This document shows positions 59,640 to 64,000 of a stretch of DNA of 64,000 nt, in pieces; position 1 is the stretch's first letter; the number at the start of each line of letters is the position of its first letter. The stretch spans positions 34,100,580-34,164,579 of the forward strand of contig CM051510.1 in assembly GCA_028015205.1 (NCBI GenBank), written 5' to 3'. The stretch comes from Mytilisepta virgata (lineage: Eukaryota > Mollusca > Bivalvia > Mytilida > Mytilidae). The translations under genes were made by a program, and so were the position numbers. The notes beneath the pieces are model-generated. The model was not told the origin of the DNA. It was given only the letters and a program-made list of their open reading frames with translations, and did no database searches.

Positions 59640-59800
59640 TCATTACCGGTTACCGATATCGTTACTCATGTCTATTGCCAGTTGTCAATTCCGTTCCTCT
59701 TGTCTTAAACCGGTTACCAATACGGTTGTTCTTGTCTAATACCGGTTACTAATACCGTTACTCTTGTCTATTACCGGTTACTAATACCGGTAATGTTTTG
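59640..59800 (+). repeat. ~32-bp minisatellite, about five units
   Basis: Units combine TACCGGTTACTAATACCG with TTACTCTTGTCTAT. They lie 150 bp after the previous minisatellite and are unrelated to it. Confidence 0.85.
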
Positions 59801-60290
59801 ATTCTTACACAGACTTCTAAAATATAAAAAGCAAACAGTAAAAGATTTAACCGAAAGAGGTTAAACACTCAATGGAAAACACAAATCGACGTATATCTAA
59901 TCTATAATGCTACATACAACGAACCGAAATAGAAAGATACGTTAAAGGAAACATAAAGACAAAAAAAAACAGAACAAAAATAAGAAAGTACATACTAACA
60001 CACCAATGAAAGAAAATAAGACTACTTCAAAAATATAACAAAATTTATGTAAACTTCAATATTAAAAGTGATGAGTAATGTAGTTTACATAGAATGGGGA
60101 ACGTGATAATGGAATTCGTCATAAACCCGAGTAAATACACGTCTAGTAAGATCAAATGCAGTAAGAAAGCAAAGCTATAGGTAACATAAGATATCTGGTC
60201 TATGGTCTCAGTTTTGAGACAGAAAAATATTACTAGTCCATCACATTGTGATAACGAAAGTAATATTTTCTGAGTGATGAAAGTTAGCAA
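59801..60290. other. Unassigned gene-free sequence
   Basis: Nothing recognised. Confidence 0.4.
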
Positions 60291-60296
60291 GTCCTA

Positions 60297-61065
60297 AAAG
60301 GCTCCGCAAACAGTAAGGACTGAACTGCTTCGCAAACTGCAAGCTCTTAACGACTCCGAAAAACAAAAAGCTCTAAACGTTGTCAGCAAACAGCAAGCAC
60401 TTAACGGCTTCGCAAACAGCAGGCAATAAACTTCTCCGCAAACAGCAAGCACTTAAAGGCTACAATAACAACAAGTACTAAACGGCTACGCAAGCAACAA
60501 GCACTAATCGGCTCCGCAAACAGCAAGCACTACAATGTCATGCTAATATCAAGCACTAAACGGCTTCGCAAACAGCATGCACTAAACTACTCCGCAAACA
60601 GCAAGCACTTAAAGGCTACGATAACAGACAGTACTAAACGGCCACGCAAACAAGCACTAAACGGCCCCGCCAACAATAAGTCCTCAACAGCACTGCAACA
60701 CAACAAGCACCAAGTAACCTCGCAACAACAAACACTAAACGGATTCGCACACACCAAGCATTAAACGGCTTCTGCAAACAGCAAGCACTAAACGGCTAAG
60801 CTAACAACAAGCACTAAACGGCTAAGCTAACAACAAGCACTAAACGGCTTTTCAAACAGTAAGCACTAAACGGCTCCGCGAACAAGCACTAAACGGCTCC
60901 ACGAACAAGCACTAAACGGCTCCGCAAACAGCAATCACTAACAGGCTACGTAAAAAGCAACCACTAAACGGCTCTGTAAACACCAACCACTAAACAGCTC
61001 TGCAAACAGAAACCACTTAACGGCTCCGCAAAACACCAAGCAATAAACAGCTTTGCAAACAATGG
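60297..61065 (+). repeat. ~26-bp minisatellite, nearly 30 units
   Basis: Consensus GGCTCCGCAAACAGCAAGCA plus six bases (CTAAAC). Units are heterogeneous, many with indels, so the array is old. A 74-codon frame inside is not a gene. Confidence 0.92.
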
Positions 61066-62344
61066 TGGATTACTGGATAAACATAAAACAACAGAACGAC
61101 AAAACAACAACGCCATCAGTACATAACAGACAGAATCCGACATTTATGGTAAGAAATCACAAATTAAACCAAAAGAGGATTTTGTAATTATTCAGTGTTT
61201 ATCTAGACAAATTTGCACTGGTTTTGTGAGGTAATATTAATTATTTGATTTATAGTTTTGAAATGGTAGCAGCTTGATTCCCAGATTTAGTTGTTGATAT
61301 GTTGAACTTGCGGTGATATGACTTTCTCTCAGGTGTATACGCTGAGGGTAATACGTGTTTTAATTAGTGTGCTGTTTTGTTCTAATTTTCCTTTTTTGCT
61401 GTTTTTTCTCCTTCTTCTTCTAGTTCTTTATAGTCTTTTGTTCTGCGTATTATTGTTCTCAGGTTCCTTGTCTTTGAGTCTAGTCTGACGATGATCCGAT
61501 GGACCTTACTGCTTTGGTATTGGTTTAGCGATAGAATCCAAAACAAAAACATTGACCGTATTCTAAACCGTTGACAAACAGGACCTCAACAGCGCACTGT
61601 CTGGAATGACGTTACGCTATTGTTTGATGTGAAGAAAAACGGATACGCATGGAATAAAATTACAAAGAAAGAACAAAATGGCAAATATATAACTTAACAA
61701 ACATCCAGATCTTACAACATGGTCTTCAGTGGTGGAAAACCAAACCATGCCGTAAGCCCTGAATGGTTCCTGGAAAGTTATATATTTTTATATTTTTTCC
61801 TGGTACACTTTGATAAAACACCATTACATTGAAGTATAATTGGTAGTAGATGTACCGTGTGATCTCTAGTGCGTGGACACGAAATTCCACCATATCTGTT
61901 AATTATCTCACAATTTAAATTGCAGACATCTCTGTATTTCACAGAAATCATTCTTTGAAACCATTTAATTATGTAACAAATTATCGTGATTATCAAAGAA
62001 TTTAATTGTAAAAGGAAACATTTAATTTTAGCAATCTTGCTTCTTATTGTTCTGAACATTTGTTCAGATTAATTTGAGAAAATAAGACACATTTTCTATT
62101 AAAGAAATTTTATACACAAACATCCGTTTTTCGACTAATTAAGACACGTCAGTTATGCTCCCAATAGTGCAATTAATAACAAAAAAAATACCTAATGCTC
62201 TTGCTATATCAAAAAAGCAAGTCCGTATCCTTTGGACAGTCCGTAAATCTTGATACCGCCCTCTACAGAAGTTACTTTTATGTAAATAATTGATATCGTA
62301 TAATTGTATTCTTTAATTTACTGCAGTTTTATTTCATCGGTTAG
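61066..62344. other. Unassigned gene-free sequence
   Basis: A 93-codon minus-strand frame (61778-62059) has no recognisable motif. Confidence 0.4.
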
Positions 62345-62720
62345 ATTTTACGTTCTTCTGGAATTGACACCTCACCGGACTAGACACTTCACTGGAGTTT
62401 ATTCACTGGCAATGTGACGTGTGTCTTTAGCGGAGCAGGACATGCTTCCCCTTCCGGAGCACCCGATGTCACTTCTAGGTTCAGTGGGAGTTCACATTGC
62501 TAGTGCTTTAGTTTCTGTGCTGTCTTGTTCTATTTTTGTTGAGTTTATTATATGATTTTTATTCTTTATACATGTATATTTCTAGCAGATTTGTCTCTCC
62601 CTTGGATTTGGAATTTACCGACTTTTCCCACTGTTTTATCGACTCGGTATTCTTTTGCAAATATGCCTTACAGTAGATTCGATGGTAAGAATAGTGAAAT
62701 TTCTTTGTTTTATTCGGTAT
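62345..62720 (+). mobile_element. 3' fragment of the RT element
   Basis: The first bases still encode a relic of the C-terminus (PSGIDTSPD, compare PSGIETSPD at 58257-58283). The 3' UTR follows, with CATTGCTAGTGCTTTAGTTT. Similarity fades after CCCACTGTTTTATCGACTCG. Confidence 0.7.
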
Positions 62721-64000
62721 ATTCTATATATGCCTGCTCCGATCAGAATCCTACATTTTATATATATGGATCATATGGAACGCTCTGTTGTATGCGATTT
62801 GTCGTTAATTTTATTGGTGCTGACATCTATTTTTTTGTATTTGCAAGGGGGGGGGGGGGGGGGGGGGGGTAAATGGGACTGCTACTTCTTGTTAAAAACC
62901 ATGCTTATTCGATTTTTTCCAGTATTTGGTTGTATGGGATCTTGTCTGATTGGCAATTACTCCATATCCTTTTATTTTCATAAGATTCATAAGGGAAATG
63001 TTTCTTAGTTTCAAACAGCATTTATAAGTTATTAGTTATCCATTTAATTTTAGATTATTATTTTTATGACAATATCCGGTATACCGCAGCCATAAATTCT
63101 GTTTCAAACGAGGATCATGTATTCTCAGTGACTGTCTACATTTATTATTTTTTATCACATACTATGTTCATTATTGTGATTACTCGTATTGGATTTTTGT
63201 AGTTTTTAATTAGGGCCTTTTAGTATCCGTGTTGTCTTTTGGGCTATTGCTCCTAGTTGAAGGTAACAAGAAGACCCCTGGAGGTAATATTTTTTCCTTG
63301 TTGAATCCTATTGGATATTTTCTCATTGGCGCATGCCCCATATCTTTACATGTTCATAAAATGTACACAGAGTATAAATATATTCAAATATACAACCAAA
63401 GAATAAAAAAAACATATAGATATATATAACACATATAACCATAATAAAAATAATAACCAAACAACTAACACACCAAAACAGAAAACCATCAGATGAAGAA
63501 CAGCAATAAAAGTGGTGTCTACTTTATTGTTGCATTATTTTCAAGTATTACAGGACTTATTTCTTTCAGAACATGCACCCTAAGTCTGTCTTTTATCTTT
63601 TTTATAAACACACCTTGATTACAAGTTTAATTTACTTGAGATACCAATTTCAACAAATAGCATATATATGTGTATGTATTTAGTTATACTTATATTCGAA
63701 TATTTGCAAGACACAACACGAACCAAATGCTTTAACACCAACATCCATCTTAATGGCAATATTTTCTAAGAAGACACGAATTTGTTTAGTAAGTTAATAA
63801 TTATGATTTTTTCTTACAGTTAATTTCAAGGCAAGCATATTTACACCAACAAATGGGACGGTCATATATTTTAGATCTCTTGTTCTTCAACAAGAGGTGA
63901 ATACCTCGTAATAACAAAGCCCATTCCTTGATTCCAATTTTCTGATCAGCAATCCTAGACCTAAATATTGAAATTATTCAACTCTTAAAAGGCACCAGTA
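62721..64000. other. Gene-free stretch to window end
   Basis: G23 tract at 62847-62869. Two short related pieces near 62930 and 63310 (TTGTCTGATTGGCAATTACT; TTTCTCATTGGCGCATGCCC) are fragments of a common molluscan repeat. Frames at 62552-63429 are not supported. Confidence 0.5.

Noticed and set aside
60540..60764. Asn/Lys-rich 74-codon frame
   Set aside because: Lies wholly in the 26-bp minisatellite.

Overview
The window is eukaryotic, AT-rich, and consists almost entirely of repetitive and mobile DNA. I recognise no host protein-coding exon, rRNA or functional tRNA gene. Several repeats are of kinds I know from bivalve genomes: tRNA-headed SINEs, G/C-tract foldback elements, TTAA- and TAA-flanked MITEs and tail-repeat LINEs. 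A marine bivalve, probably mussel-like, is the best guess. That is inference from repeat style, not proof.

Layout. 1-7.2 kb: head-to-tail copies of a composite repeat with inverted terminal motifs, a 3' hairpin that covaries between copies, a TTA microsatellite and a 114-bp tandem core. This is the architecture of non-autonomous Helentron/Helitron2 elements. 7.2-15.5 kb: microsatellites, homopolymers, a LINE tail, MITEs and an inverted SINE. 15.5-17.3 kb: LINE ORF2 relic. 17.6-22.6 kb: SINEs, a TTAA-flanked MITE, a 154-bp tandem triplet and a foldback element. 23.5-24.5 kb: 30-bp minisatellite. 25.2-31.8 kb: SINE with target duplication, TAA-flanked MITE, and a tandemly duplicated locus in which a single-copy motif has expanded into about 1 kb of 28-bp minisatellite. 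32.9-38.2 kb: tandem hairpins, a foldback element and a 2.5-kb TTAA-flanked element with a large internal palindrome.

39-43.5 kb: a second LINE relic split by about 2.5 kb of DNA carrying a nearly complete but decayed tyrosine-recombinase (Crypton/DUF3504-type) gene on the minus strand, with a recognisable 427-bp GT-AG intron. 43.7-49 kb: MITE and SINE copies, one nested in another, and an inverted copy of the 33-kb foldback. 50.4-51.9 kb: a complete Tc1-type transposon with an intact 335-aa DD34E transposase and perfect 27-bp terminal repeats, sitting in the 3' region of an older retroelement. 52-64 kb: AT microsatellite, MITEs, a decayed reverse-transcriptase gene of a Penelope-like or related family, and three unrelated minisatellites within 1.8 kb.

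The elements do not form a pathway. The window is a layered record of insertions. The Tc1 copy looks youngest; the Crypton is younger than the LINE it splits; the MITE fragment is younger than the SINE it interrupts. Highlights are the intron-bearing Crypton inside a LINE, the intact Tc1, the covarying hairpins, and the visible origin of a minisatellite.
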